Origin: Gemmatimonadota bacterium
GTDB lineage: Bacteria > Gemmatimonadota > Gemmatimonadetes > Gemmatimonadales > GWC2-71-9
DNA: 36,169 nucleotides
Reading direction: 5' to 3'
Assembly (NCBI GenBank): GCA_003220985.1
Contig: QHTY01000147.1
Span: forward strand, 1 to 36,169
The number at the start of each line of letters is the position of its first letter. The first letter of the stretch is position 1. The position numbers and the translations under genes are program-made. Shown in pieces: positions 23,894 through 33,020 of the stretch. The notes under the pieces were generated by a model. That model saw only the letters and a program-made list of their open reading frames with translations, was not told where the DNA came from and ran no database searches.

Positions 23894-24244
23894 ATGCCCA
23901 GCAGCGCGAGTTTTCGCACGTTCGTGATGGATCAACTGAGTCGCATCGTGTCGGAGGTGCGCGCGCGATCCATGTTCGGCGGCTTCGGCATTTACGCCGG
24001 CGACGTATTCTTCGCGCTCATTGCCAACGACACGCTCTATTTCAAGGTGGACGACTCCAATCGGCCCGACTTCGAAAAGCTGGGGATGAAACCGTTCCAG
24101 CCTTACGGGGAAGGGAGCGAAGCGATGAAGTACTATGCTGTGCCGGAGGACCTCCTCGAAGATCCTGACGCGCTGCGACCCTGGGCGGAGAAGTCCATTG
24201 CCGTCGCGGCGAAACAGAAGAAAGGAAAGCGGATCCGGAAATGA
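23894..24244 (+). CDS. TfoX N-terminal domain protein
   Basis: From ATG 23894 (a GTG at 23888 is an alternative) the protein has 116 residues. 'SMFGGFGIYAGDVFFALIANDTLYFKVDD' followed by 'YYAVPEDLLEDPDAL' is the TfoX/Sxy N-terminal domain (PF04993). In gamma-proteobacteria this belongs to a competence regulator that works with CRP. Stand-alone single-domain versions like this are widespread and uncharacterised. The tail is strongly basic (KQKKGKRIRK). It overlaps the next gene by ATGA. Confidence 0.87.
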   Translation: MPSSASFRTFVMDQLSRIVSEVRARSMFGGFGIYAGDVFFALIANDTLYFKVDDSNRPDFEKLGMKPFQPYGEGSEAMKYYAVPEDLLEDPDALRPWAEKSIAVAAKQKKGKRIRK

Positions 24245-25257
24245 ACTCTCTCGTCTTACTCCTTGCACTCGCCGCGCAGAATTCCGGGCCCTATCAAATA
24301 ACGCATACGTTTGTTCTGGGTGGCGATGGACGCTGGGACTACGTCACGCCTGATCCGGCGCATCACCGGGTCTTCATCGCGCGCCAGGACCGTTTCATGG
24401 TCGTGGACGCGCGGAGCGGCACGCTGCTCGGCGAAGTCTCGTCGATTCACGGGGCGCACGGCGTCGCTCTGGTTGAGGCCGCACACCATGGCTTCGCCAC
24501 GTCGGGCAACGACAGCTCCGTCGTGATGTTCGATCCCGCGACGTTCCAGGTGCTGAGTCGCATCCCGGCTGCCGAAGACGCCGACGCGATCGTGTACGAC
24601 CCGGTCTCGAATCGCGTCTTCACGTTCAACGGCGATGCGCATTCCTCGACGGTGATCGATCCCGGGCCTGGTCGGCTCGTGACCAACATCCCGCTCGGCG
24701 GCAAGCCGGAGTCCGGCGCGTTCGCCGGCGACGGCAAGGTGTACGTGAACATCGTCGACAACGGGGAAGTGGTGGAAATCGACGCCCGCGCGCTGACGGT
24801 TACGCGGCGGTGGTCGACCGCACCCTGCCAGCAGCCGGTCGCGATGGCGATCGACACGAAACATCATCGCTTGTTCAGCGGGTGCCGCAGCGGCGTGCTC
24901 GCGGTTTCGGACTACGAGGCCGGTCGAGTCGTTGCGACGGCGCCGATCGGCCAGGGTGTGGATGGTGCGGCGTTCGACGCGAGCACGAGCGACGTTTTCA
25001 CGTCGAACGCGGACGGAACGCTCACGGTGATCCATCAGGACGGGCCGGACCAGTATCGCGTCGTCGAGAACCTCCAAACGGCGCTGGGCGCGCGCAATAT
25101 GGGGCTCGACCCCACCACGCACCGGCTCTACGTCGTCTCGGCGAAGTTCGGACCGGTTCCCGCCGAATCAACGGCGGCGAACCCGCGCCGTCGTCCACCG
25201 GTACTGCCGGGATCCTTCAGCATGATGGTGGTCGAGCGCATCGCTCGGACGCCGTAG
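24241..25257 (+). CDS. YncE-like beta-propeller protein, exported
   Basis: The 338-residue protein starts with a short hydrophobic segment (MNSLVLLLALAAQ) that probably acts as a signal peptide. A seven-bladed YVTN/YncE-type propeller follows, with repeats such as 'YVTPDPAHHRVFIAR', 'IVYDPVSNRVFTFNG', 'MAIDTKHHRLFSGCR' and 'MGLDPTTHRLYVVSAK'. Such proteins are periplasmic or cell-surface binding scaffolds; no ligand can be assigned. It overlaps the TfoX-domain gene by ATGA, and its last 41 bases overlap the 3' end of the convergent gene. Confidence 0.82.
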   Translation: MNSLVLLLALAAQNSGPYQITHTFVLGGDGRWDYVTPDPAHHRVFIARQDRFMVVDARSGTLLGEVSSIHGAHGVALVEAAHHGFATSGNDSSVVMFDPATFQVLSRIPAAEDADAIVYDPVSNRVFTFNGDAHSSTVIDPGPGRLVTNIPLGGKPESGAFAGDGKVYVNIVDNGEVVEIDARALTVTRRWSTAPCQQPVAMAIDTKHHRLFSGCRSGVLAVSDYEAGRVVATAPIGQGVDGAAFDASTSDVFTSNADGTLTVIHQDGPDQYRVVENLQTALGARNMGLDPTTHRLYVVSAKFGPVPAESTAANPRRRPPVLPGSFSMMVVERIARTP

Positions 25258-25876
25258 CCAGGACGGCGGAGACCCAACCTCTCGCTTCGACATCGCCGGC
25301 CCAAAGCGCCGGCCCGAGGGGCGAGCCCAGAAAGATCAACGTCCCACGCCCGCTCCCTCGCTTGAGCGCCACCGGAAGACGGTCGACCCATGCGATCCTC
25401 TCACCGGCTTGCCCGCCAAGCGGTACCACTCGGCTGAAGTCGCGGAGTTTGGCGGCGTAGGGCCAGAGGTAGTCGACGTACGGAGTCTGACGCGGCCAGA
25501 GCTGCACCGGCGGTTCGACGTTGATGTCGAAATAGTCTTGCAGCACCGTCCGCTCCGCGCAAAACGCTCGCTCATCGAGGAAGCCCGCGGCCGACTCGAG
25601 GATGGCGGTCGCCCCGGCGTGCAGGCACCTCACAATGGCCCGGGCCGCGAGCGGCGAGATCTCGAGTGCCGCCGGAACGAGCAAGACAGCGCAGGGCGGG
25701 ATGTCGGGCATGTCCGCGCGCACCACGCGCGGCTGGAACCCCGCCGCGTAGCCCGCCACCGACTCCCGCAGGCTATCGCGCTGCAGATCCAGTAGCACAC
25801 ACGGCACGCGACCTCGCAGGCGATTGCCGGCGCTCACCGCGGCTGCGGTGGTAGCGAGGAACTGCCGGCGCGTCAT
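25217..25876 (-). CDS. Twin-arginine-type exported protein of unknown function
   Basis: From ATG 25876 (GTG at 25882 is possible) the protein has 219 residues and begins MTRRQFLATTAAAVSAG, a twin-arginine export signal of the RRxFL type. The body has Rossmann-like alternation ('VPCVLLDLQRD', 'PPCAVLLVPAALEISPLAARAIVRCLHAGATAILES') resembling glutamine-amidotransferase-like or BPL-N folds. I see no catalytic Cys-His-Glu triad. It starts seven bases after the stop of the TIM-barrel isomerase gene and is very likely in its operon. Confidence 0.68.
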   Translation of the reverse strand: MTRRQFLATTAAAVSAGNRLRGRVPCVLLDLQRDSLRESVAGYAAGFQPRVVRADMPDIPPCAVLLVPAALEISPLAARAIVRCLHAGATAILESAAGFLDERAFCAERTVLQDYFDINVEPPVQLWPRQTPYVDYLWPYAAKLRDFSRVVPLGGQAGERIAWVDRLPVALKRGSGRGTLIFLGSPLGPALWAGDVEARGWVSAVLATASERCARPPSC

Positions 25877-25882
25877 GTCCAC

Positions 25883-26722
25883 TCAAAGCCTGCCGGAGAT
25901 GAGGCGATCCATCGCTTGCGCGGTGTCGGAAAACTGCTGGTCCGGCGCGTAGCGATAGCGCGCTTCCATTTCCGCGATGAGCCAACCGTCGTACCCGACC
26001 TTCGTCAGCGCGGCGCGGATCGCGGGCCAGTTGTTGTCGCCCAGGAACAGATTGGTGTACACGCTCTGGTCGCCGCAGCGGCCGCGGTGCTTCAGGACGT
26101 CCTTCAGATGAATGCGCGTGATGCGGGGCCCGTGCATCTCGATCCACTGTTCCGCAAACCCGGTGTCGTGGATGTTGCCGACGTCGAGATGGATGCCGAC
26201 CGCGGGACTGTTCACATCGTTCAGGAATTGCCAGAACTCACGCGGGCTGATGAGGAACCGTTGCTCGGAGTTACAGTTCTCGCAGCCGATCTTGACGCCG
26301 GCGCGAGTGGCGGTCTCGCCCAGGGGCCGCAGCGCGTCCAGGCAGCGCTGGTACACTTCGTTGTACGGGACTTCATCGGTCACCAGCCCGGCGACCACCA
26401 GGATCGCGTCGCTGCCGAGCAATCTCGCGGTCTCGATCTGGCGCTCGATGATGCGCGCGGCTTGCGCTCGCACCCGAGGGTCGCGCGCCGACAGCGGCGA
26501 GCCCCAATGTAGTCCGGTCGAGACATTGGAGACCACGAGGCCGGCGTTTTCGACTTTGCGCCGCAGCTCGCGTACCTCGCTGTCGGAAGTGCTCATCTGA
26601 AACCACGGCACGTCGCCCAGCCACAGCTCGATGCCGTCGAACCCGGCTTTCTTGATCAGGTCGAGGCCGCGATCGAATCCCCAGTCCTTCGGGATCATGT
26701 TGTCGCCGATGGATTTTTTCAT
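25883..26722 (-). CDS. Sugar phosphate isomerase/epimerase family protein (TIM barrel, xylose-isomerase-like)
   Basis: The 279-residue protein from ATG 26722 belongs to the AP endonuclease 2/xylose-isomerase-like barrel family (PF01261). Seen are 'IKKAGFDGIELWLG' after strand 1, 'GVKIGCENCNSEQ', 'GIHLDVGNIHDTG' and 'RITRIHLKDVL', each supplying expected metal ligands (Glu, Asp, His). The frame remains open upstream to 26794, but 'MKKSIGDNMIP' is the natural family start. Relatives include hydroxypyruvate isomerase, L-xylulose-5-phosphate epimerase and enzymes acting on keto-sugars. It may assist the 3-keto-sugar operon elsewhere in the window, but that is inference. Confidence 0.86.
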   Translation of the reverse strand: MKKSIGDNMIPKDWGFDRGLDLIKKAGFDGIELWLGDVPWFQMSTSDSEVRELRRKVENAGLVVSNVSTGLHWGSPLSARDPRVRAQAARIIERQIETARLLGSDAILVVAGLVTDEVPYNEVYQRCLDALRPLGETATRAGVKIGCENCNSEQRFLISPREFWQFLNDVNSPAVGIHLDVGNIHDTGFAEQWIEMHGPRITRIHLKDVLKHRGRCGDQSVYTNLFLGDNNWPAIRAALTKVGYDGWLIAEMEARYRYAPDQQFSDTAQAMDRLISGRL

Positions 26723-26814
26723 GGGGCGATCATACTCCAAATGGATCGTGCCGCTAGCTCGCCGGAAGTCTCGGCGCGCCCTAAGTTGCTCCATCGTCTC
26801 AGCGTGAGGATTTC

Positions 26815-28251
26815 ATGCACCACCATGCCGCACGATTTGCCATCGCCGCGCTTGTCGCTTCGGCCCTCGCTTGCCGCAAGGAGGTGGCACCCGTGCCGCC
26901 GGCCGCGCCGCCCGCCGCGCTGCACGCGGCGCCGATCGACACTGCCTCCATCGACAGTGTGATCCGGGCGACGATGCATGACCGCGGACTCGTCGGCGTT
27001 TCGGTCGGGGTCGCCCAGGACGGCAAGATCGTCTTCTCGAACGGCTACGGCGTGCGTTCACTCAGCAAGCGGGCCCCGGTCGCTCTGGAGACGATGTTCG
27101 CAATCGGCTCGGTCACCAAACAGTTCACCTGCAGCGCCCTGCTGCTTCTCGCGCAGGAAAAGAAGCTGTCGCTGGGCGATCGGGTGTCGCAGTACATGCC
27201 GAATTTGACCAGAGCGGGCGACATCACGCTGCTCGAGCTGGGACAGCACGTCTCAGGATATCGGGACTACTATCCACTCGACTTCGTAGACCGCGAGATG
27301 CTGGAGCCGCGCGCTGCCGACAGCATTATCGCGGAGTACGCGACCCGGCCGCTCGATTTCGAGCCCGGCAGCCGCTGGTCCTACAGCAACACCAATTTCC
27401 TCATCCTCGGTCGAGTAATCGAAAAAGTGAGCGGCGAGTCATTCGGCACTTTCCTCCAGCGCCGAATCTTCACGCCGTTGAGTATGACGCACACGCGTTA
27501 CGACCCACCAGCCGGTGATTCGACTATGGCGAGCGGCTACACGTCGTTCGCGCTCGGCCCGCCAATGCCGGCAACACCGGAAGGTGCGGGCTGGGCGGGA
27601 AGCGCGGGTGCCATCTGGTCCACGCCGACGGATCTGCTGCAATGGGACATGGCGCTGATCGGGGGAAAGGTGCTCAACGCCGATTCGTACCGCATCCTCA
27701 CGACACCCCATCGGCTGCCCGACGGGCGCTCGACCGGTTATGGATGCGGCGAAGGCGTGAACGATCGCGGGGCAGCCGTGATCCTGCGGCATGGTGGTGC
27801 GGTGAGCGGGTTCGTCGCGCAGAACACGGTTATCCCGGCGACGCAGTCCGCGGTCGTCGTGCTCGCGAACACCGATTTTGCCGCGATCGATGAGATCAAC
27901 CAGGCGATCGTGCCGAAGCTCATGCCACAAGTCGATGTGCCCGCGATCCAGGGATTACCGCCGCTCGATGCGGCACGCGCCTTTCTCTCCGGCCTACGGC
28001 AGGGAACCGTCGACCGCTCGACGCTCGGTGACGACTTCAATGCCTTTCTGACGGCAGAGCTGCTGGCGTCTGCGCGTGCGTCGCTCGGACGCCTGGGGCC
28101 AATCACCGAGCTCAAGGTGACAAACAGGGTGGAGCGAGGGGGCATGGAGGTCGCCGTAGTGCAATTCAAGGTCGGGTCGGTCAATACTCAGGCGCTGATG
28201 TATCGCACACCCGACGGCAAGATTCAGGAGCTGCTCATGGGCCGTCAGTGA
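26815..28251 (+). CDS. Beta-lactamase-fold serine hydrolase (class C / PF00144), lipoprotein
   Basis: The 478-residue protein starts with a lipoprotein signal (lipobox 'ASALAC', C20), followed by a proline/alanine linker. The serine hydrolase domain has S99-V-T-K102 (SxxK nucleophile and base), Y190-S-N192 (YxN) and a late 'RHGGAVSG' (HxG), so it should be active as a peptidase, esterase or beta-lactamase-like enzyme. After about residue 390 an extra domain of about 85 residues resembles the small C-terminal domain seen in many such proteins. A GTGAGGA sits before the ATG. It ends in a GTGA overlap with the next gene. The substrate cannot be told from sequence. Confidence 0.9.
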   Translation: MHHHAARFAIAALVASALACRKEVAPVPPAAPPAALHAAPIDTASIDSVIRATMHDRGLVGVSVGVAQDGKIVFSNGYGVRSLSKRAPVALETMFAIGSVTKQFTCSALLLLAQEKKLSLGDRVSQYMPNLTRAGDITLLELGQHVSGYRDYYPLDFVDREMLEPRAADSIIAEYATRPLDFEPGSRWSYSNTNFLILGRVIEKVSGESFGTFLQRRIFTPLSMTHTRYDPPAGDSTMASGYTSFALGPPMPATPEGAGWAGSAGAIWSTPTDLLQWDMALIGGKVLNADSYRILTTPHRLPDGRSTGYGCGEGVNDRGAAVILRHGGAVSGFVAQNTVIPATQSAVVVLANTDFAAIDEINQAIVPKLMPQVDVPAIQGLPPLDAARAFLSGLRQGTVDRSTLGDDFNAFLTAELLASARASLGRLGPITELKVTNRVERGGMEVAVVQFKVGSVNTQALMYRTPDGKIQELLMGRQ

Positions 28252-28649
28252 CGCGCGCCATTCGGATCATCCATCTGGCCCTCGTACTCGGTCTCGTGAT
28301 CGTCGCAGGTGTGTTTTACATCCTGCGGCAGCGTACGGGCCTGACGTTTGGGTTCGGGCCGTCCCTTGGCATGATCATGGCGGGCATCGGGCTGGTGAAC
28401 CTGACGATCGCGCTGGGCTTTTTGACGCCCAGATTCCCCGAGCGGCCCGCGGACCAAGCGCCCGACGATTATTGGGCACGGAGCGAGACGCGGGGTGCTG
28501 CGATCATCTTGTGGGCCCTGGTCGAGGCCGCCGCGCTACTCTCATGGTTGGGCTACTTACTGACGGGATCGCGGGTGGCGGCTGCCGTGGGTCTGCTCGC
28601 GATTCTAGCCCTCAGTCTGCTCCGTCCCGCGCGGTTCGAGGGCTCTTGA
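28248..28649 (+). CDS. Small membrane protein, four predicted helices
   Basis: The 133-residue protein starts with GTG overlapping the beta-lactamase-fold gene's stop. Four hydrophobic segments are visible (about residues 7-25, 37-58, 85-103 and 108-125), with a charged loop containing 'RFPERPADQAPDDYWARSETR' between the second and third. No motif or family is recognised. Coupled translation suggests that it helps or is regulated with the upstream lipoprotein hydrolase. Confidence 0.74.
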   Translation: MTRAIRIIHLALVLGLVIVAGVFYILRQRTGLTFGFGPSLGMIMAGIGLVNLTIALGFLTPRFPERPADQAPDDYWARSETRGAAIILWALVEAAALLSWLGYLLTGSRVAAAVGLLAILALSLLRPARFEGS

Positions 28650-28703
28650 GAGAGAGGTAGGTGCTGGCCCTGCTGACCGTGCTCGTTGTTGGGCGAGCCG
28701 CGA

Positions 28704-30545
28704 TCAACGCTCCTGGTAGATCGGGAGCTCCACGTACGACGCCTGCGCTCCCGACCGGTAGATTCGGTGAGTCGCCGTCCTGAAGTCGCTTGCTTTCGCC
28801 TCGAAAATGTTGGGCACGAACGTCTGCGGGTTGCGATCGATGATCGGGAACCAGGTGCTCTGCACCTGGACCATGATGCGGTGGCCCTTCAGGAAGCGGT
28901 AATCCTGCGTATGTAGGTCCACCATGTACTCGAGCGCGCGATTGGGGACGATCGCCGCGGGCCGCTCGAAACCGGTGCGGAAGCGCCCGCGCAGCACGTC
29001 ATTCGCCACCATGAGCTCGTAGCCCCCCGTCACCCGGGGGGCCGCGGCATTCTCATAGTCTTCCGGATAGACGTCGATCAACTTCACGATCCAATCGGCA
29101 TCGCTGCCGGTCGTACTGGCGAAGAGGTGAGCGGTGATGGCGCCGCGAATCACGACGTCCTCCTCGAGCGGCGGCGTTTCCCAGCTCAGCACGTCGGGTC
29201 GGTGATCCACGAAGCGCTGATCCTGAAGCAGCCACGTGTACCAGCCGCTCCCTTTCGCGTAGTAGGTGGGCTGGATCGGCCGATTGCGATAGGGCACGGG
29301 ACTGGCGGGATCGGAGACATACCTGTCGAATGCCCCCCCCGGCGCGCGAGCGGCGGGAGCCGCGAAGCTCAGCCCACGATTCTCACGGAAATAGAGCCTG
29401 CGGCGAGTCACATGCGCCCGCGCCGGCCATGCGTCGTTGCGGACCCAGGTGTTCGCGCCGCTCTCGAACGTGAGCGCTTCGGGCAGGTTCAGCGGTCCTT
29501 TATCCTTGAGAAAGTGCGCGAAGAAGGGCGCCTGCACGCTGTCGCGGAAGTATTCGCCGGTGTTGCTCGCGAAGTCGATGTTGCCGAGCTGGCGTCCCGG
29601 GCCGCCCGCCCAGCCGCCGTGATTCCACGGGCCCACAACGAGGAAATTGACCCCGGCTGAGTCGCGCGGCTCCATCGCCTCGTAGATCTGAATTGGGCCG
29701 ACGAAATCTTCCTGGTCCCACCATCCCGCAACGTTGAGCGTCGGGACAGTCGTCTTGTGAAGGTACGTCGTCAGCGCCTGGACTTTCCAGAAATCATCGT
29801 GGTTCGGGTGCGCCACGAAGTTGTTCCAGCTCGGCAATTTGTCGTGCAGGTAGCGCGCGTTGGCATTGCGCAGCGGCCCCAGCTCGAGATACCAGTCGTA
29901 GGTGTCGTAGCGGCCGAAGTCGAAGGAGCTGTTGGTGTCCGACGCCTCGGTCAGCACCGCGTACTCAAAGCCGTAACTCAGCCGGAATGCGCCCTGATGG
30001 TGAAAGTCGTCGTTCAGGAACATGTCGTCGGGCGAGGCCTGTGGGGACGCGGCGCGCAGCGCGGGATGCGGATCGATGAGCGCCTCTCCCGTGGTCCAGC
30101 CGTCATAGGAGATCCCCAACATCCCCACGCGCCCGTTGTTGTTGGGAATGTTGTGAATCATCCAGTCGATCGTGTCGTACGCGTCGGTGCTTTCGTCGGA
30201 GCCGTGCGTCTGGCGGTGGTCCGGCTTGCGCTGCATCACGAACGTGCCCTCGGAGCCGAATCGCCCGCGGATGTCCTGGAAGGCGAAGAGGTAGCCCTCT
30301 TTCACCAGCGCCTGGTAATAGCTGCGGAACGCACCGTCCGCGTGTTCGATCCCGTACGGCGTGCGCGAAAAAATGATCGGCAGCGGCCCGGTGATGTTCC
30401 GAGGTACATACCAGGAGGTGTGGAGCTTCACGCCGTCGCGCATGGGAACCATTGCTTCGTGGCGATCGAAGGAGGTGGTATCCTGCGCAGCGACCTGAAC
30501 AGCGCAGACCATCGTGACGATGAAGAGACCGGCGACGCGGTGCAT
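28704..30545 (-). CDS. CocE/NonD family hydrolase, exported
   Basis: The 613-residue enzyme starts at ATG 30545, one base after the upstream stop, with a signal peptide ending 'AVQVAAQ'. A longer open frame to 30707 overlaps the upstream gene and adds no signal. The alpha/beta-hydrolase part contains 'GISYDGW' with nucleophile S146, 'GWWDQED' (acid) and 'GPWNHGGW' (His). A jelly-roll C-terminal domain follows from about residue 380, as in alpha-amino acid ester hydrolases and cocaine esterase. It is the last gene of the kinase/phosphatase/FHA operon. It may act on peptides or esters in the periplasm. A run of eight Cs (29333-29340) lies in its coding region. Confidence 0.9.
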   Translation of the reverse strand: MHRVAGLFIVTMVCAVQVAAQDTTSFDRHEAMVPMRDGVKLHTSWYVPRNITGPLPIIFSRTPYGIEHADGAFRSYYQALVKEGYLFAFQDIRGRFGSEGTFVMQRKPDHRQTHGSDESTDAYDTIDWMIHNIPNNNGRVGMLGISYDGWTTGEALIDPHPALRAASPQASPDDMFLNDDFHHQGAFRLSYGFEYAVLTEASDTNSSFDFGRYDTYDWYLELGPLRNANARYLHDKLPSWNNFVAHPNHDDFWKVQALTTYLHKTTVPTLNVAGWWDQEDFVGPIQIYEAMEPRDSAGVNFLVVGPWNHGGWAGGPGRQLGNIDFASNTGEYFRDSVQAPFFAHFLKDKGPLNLPEALTFESGANTWVRNDAWPARAHVTRRRLYFRENRGLSFAAPAARAPGGAFDRYVSDPASPVPYRNRPIQPTYYAKGSGWYTWLLQDQRFVDHRPDVLSWETPPLEEDVVIRGAITAHLFASTTGSDADWIVKLIDVYPEDYENAAAPRVTGGYELMVANDVLRGRFRTGFERPAAIVPNRALEYMVDLHTQDYRFLKGHRIMVQVQSTWFPIIDRNPQTFVPNIFEAKASDFRTATHRIYRSGAQASYVELPIYQER

Positions 30546-30546
30546 G

Positions 30547-31986
30547 CTAGCGCGGCAGGTTGAGGCCGTGCAGGTAGTCCGAAACCAAATACGCGGGCAC
30601 CGCGAAGATGATCTTGCCGTTCGATTCCCGCTCGCCGCCGTACAACACGGCAATAACCTTTCCGTCGCGATCGAAAACCGGACTCCCCGATGAGCCGGGC
30701 GCCCCATAGGCGTCCACCTGTACGACCGACGTGAGCGACTTGCTCACGGTCCCCACCGTCAACGTGGGCTCGGCGATGGGCTGGCCGCCCTGCGACTCCA
30801 TCGGGAGATCGAAGCCCAGCGGATAGCCGAGGATCGCGACCGGATCGCCGCGCTCGAGTCCTTCGCGGCTCCGGGCGAGCCCAGCGACGCGCGGCGTGCC
30901 GCCTTTGATCAGCACCCGGAACACACCGACATCGGCGTCCGGCGCGACGCCGATCAGCTCGGCGCGCCAAAACTGCGTGCTGCCGGAGAAGATCACGCCG
31001 AGGCGCTGCGGCGTCTTCGTGCCGTCCTCGCCGGTCAGGATATGCTTGTTCGTGACCATCGTGCCCATCGAGTCGACCGAAAAGGCGGTGCCACTGAATC
31101 GCTCGCCGTCGGTGTACTCGACCAGCACGATGGCGACCGCGTTCTGATTGCGGTGTGAGATCGCGCGGTAATTGACCCCCCCGCCCACGGCGCCGGCCAG
31201 GGCGCGCTGCCGCCGCTCGGCGGCGTCGAGCTCGGTCCGCAGCCGTGTCACCGATGAGGCATCCCCACTCGACGCGTCGAGCTCGCGCCGCAGCCGCGCG
31301 GTCTCGTCTTGTGATGCCTTCAGGGCATCCCGCACGCCCTGCAGCTGGCTCTGAAACTCGGTCGTCAACGCACGCGACTCGCGCATCAGGGAGTCGGCCC
31401 GCAGTTGCAGCTGCAGCAGCTCGTTGGCGCGCCGGCGGCCATCCAGTTGCATCCACGTGAAACCGGTGACCACGAGCAGCAGCAGCGCGATGAGGATCTT
31501 GGTCGTGCGCCGCAGCTGCGCCGTCTGCCGCGCCACCTCGACCGCGATCCGCACGCCCGTACTTTGGCGCGGTGCACTCGCCCGCTGCGCGGGCGCTGCG
31601 GGAAACACGTCGCGCGGCGACGAGGTGCGCTCCGCCAGCGCTTCTGCCGCCGTCGTGGGCGGAAGATCGGTATCGGTCTCGATGATCGCGAACTCCAGCG
31701 CCGGCCCGTTCACGCCGAAGCCGATGACGTCGCCGCCCTTGAGCAGCGTGTCGCCGGTGATCCGCTGCCCGTTCACGAATGTTCCGTTGCGGCTGCCGAG
31801 ATCCTGCAGCACGAAGCCTTCGGTCTTGCGCACGATGGCGGCGTGGCGCGACGAGACGTCGAGGTCACGCTCGGCATCGAATCGCACATCGGAGAGCGGG
31901 TGACGGCCGAGCCCGATGTAACCCTTGCGGAAGGCTTCGACCTGTCCCGCCCGGGCACCGGAAAGAAACTTGAACTGGGCTTTCAC
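30547..31986 (-). CDS. FHA domain - transmembrane - coiled coil - trypsin-like protease protein
   Basis: The 479-residue protein starts with GTG overlapping the PP2C stop (GTGA). Residues about 1-105 form an FHA phosphothreonine-binding domain with 'GRHPLSDV' (27-34), 'SSRHA' (45-49) and 'GSRNGTFVNG' (64-73). A Pro/Ala-rich linker leads to a single helix (164-180) preceded by basic residues, predicting FHA inside and the rest outside. Residues 183-265 form a charged coiled coil. Residues 275-479 are a trypsin-like protease with H315 ('TNKH'), D352 ('DADVGVF') and S433 ('GSSGSP'), a complete triad. The protein could therefore respond to cytoplasmic phosphorylation by changing proteolysis outside the membrane. 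Confidence 0.88.
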   Translation of the reverse strand: MKAQFKFLSGARAGQVEAFRKGYIGLGRHPLSDVRFDAERDLDVSSRHAAIVRKTEGFVLQDLGSRNGTFVNGQRITGDTLLKGGDVIGFGVNGPALEFAIIETDTDLPPTTAAEALAERTSSPRDVFPAAPAQRASAPRQSTGVRIAVEVARQTAQLRRTTKILIALLLLVVTGFTWMQLDGRRRANELLQLQLRADSLMRESRALTTEFQSQLQGVRDALKASQDETARLRRELDASSGDASSVTRLRTELDAAERRQRALAGAVGGGVNYRAISHRNQNAVAIVLVEYTDGERFSGTAFSVDSMGTMVTNKHILTGEDGTKTPQRLGVIFSGSTQFWRAELIGVAPDADVGVFRVLIKGGTPRVAGLARSREGLERGDPVAILGYPLGFDLPMESQGGQPIAEPTLTVGTVSKSLTSVVQVDAYGAPGSSGSPVFDRDGKVIAVLYGGERESNGKIIFAVPAYLVSDYLHGLNLPR

Positions 31987-33020
31987 TGATTCCGGGTGAA
32001 GTACCAGATCACGGCGGCGGCGACGGCGAGCGCCGCGAGCACGATGATTCGCGTGCCGGGATTGTGCTTCTCCCGGTTCGGGACGGGCGGGCGGCTGCCC
32101 TTGTAGACCGGCACCGGCTCCGTACTGGTCTCGGTGTCGATCAGCGGGTAGACCTGATGGCCGACGTCCGCTTGCTGCCCGCCATCCGAGGAGCGCAGGC
32201 CGTCGCCGTCGAAGCGCGCGATGACGACGGTGATGTTGTCCGGCCCGCCGCGTTCGTTGGCGAGCGCGATCAGCTTGTCGCACGCCGCGCTCAGCTCGGG
32301 CGTCGTGGTGACGACCTGCGCGATCTCTTCCTTCTTGACCTGGCCCGACAGCCCGTCCGAGCAGAGCACGAGGACGTCGCCGCGACGCACCTCCTGGTGC
32401 GTCAGGTCGACCTTCACCTTGGGATCGGGGCCCAGGGCCTGGAGGATGATGTTGCGGCGCTCGCTCTGCGCCGCTTCTTCTTCGGTCAGCTCGCCCGCTT
32501 CGACCAGGCGTTGCATCAACGACTGATCCTTGGTGATCTGGTGCGCCTCGCCGCCGCGGATGAGATAGGCGCGGCTGTCGCCAACCTGCGTGAGATAGAG
32601 GTGATCGTGGAGCACGCCCGCGGCCGTGGTGGTCGTCCCCATACCGCGCACTTCCGGATGCGCTCTGGCGTGCGCGTGGATACTGGCGTTGGCGACTTCG
32701 ACCGCCTCTTTCAGGCGGTATGCGAAGCGCTGCGGCGTCACTTCGTGTTCGGCGTTCCAGGTCTTCACGAGGTGCGCGTAGATCGTGTCGGTGGCCATCT
32801 CGCTTGCCAGCTCACCGGCCGCCGCGCCTCCCATGCCGTCGGCGACCACGAACAGGGTGCCGCGCGGGCCGATGTCGTGCTGCCGCACATCCGGAAGCAG
32901 CGAGGCGGCTTTGCGCGTCAGGTCTGCGACGAGGAAACGGTCCTCGTTGTGGTCGCGCGTGCGCCCGAGGTCGGTCTTGCCGAAGACTTCGACGCGGATG
33001 GCCTTGTTTCGACCGAACAT
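31983..33020 (-). CDS. PP2C-type serine/threonine protein phosphatase, membrane-anchored
   Basis: The phosphatase reverses the neighbouring kinase. From ATG 33020, which overlaps the kinase stop (TGATG), it has 345 residues; a GTG at 33032 would add four. Metal-binding and catalytic motifs are complete: 'RDHNEDRF' (22-29), 'VADGMGG' (59-65), 'GMGTTTTA' (127-134), 'GDSRAYL' (147-153), 'SDGLSGQV' (221-228) and 'GGPDNIT' (258-264). A linker ends in one hydrophobic helix (324-341) that should hold the catalytic domain at the inner face of the membrane. It is translationally coupled to both the kinase and the FHA-protease gene. Confidence 0.93.
   Translation of the reverse strand: MFGRNKAIRVEVFGKTDLGRTRDHNEDRFLVADLTRKAASLLPDVRQHDIGPRGTLFVVADGMGGAAAGELASEMATDTIYAHLVKTWNAEHEVTPQRFAYRLKEAVEVANASIHAHARAHPEVRGMGTTTTAAGVLHDHLYLTQVGDSRAYLIRGGEAHQITKDQSLMQRLVEAGELTEEEAAQSERRNIILQALGPDPKVKVDLTHQEVRRGDVLVLCSDGLSGQVKKEEIAQVVTTTPELSAACDKLIALANERGGPDNITVVIARFDGDGLRSSDGGQQADVGHQVYPLIDTETSTEPVPVYKGSRPPVPNREKHNPGTRIIVLAALAVAAAVIWYFTRNQ

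Noticed and set aside
29333..29340. C8 homopolymer in the CocE-type gene as a phase-variation site
   Set aside because: Eight bases is common in such GC-rich DNA; no special reading-frame consequence is seen.
30546..30707. N-terminal extension of the CocE-type hydrolase
   Set aside because: It lies antisense-free but inside the upstream protease gene in another frame. The ATG at 30545 starts a proper signal peptide one base after the upstream stop.
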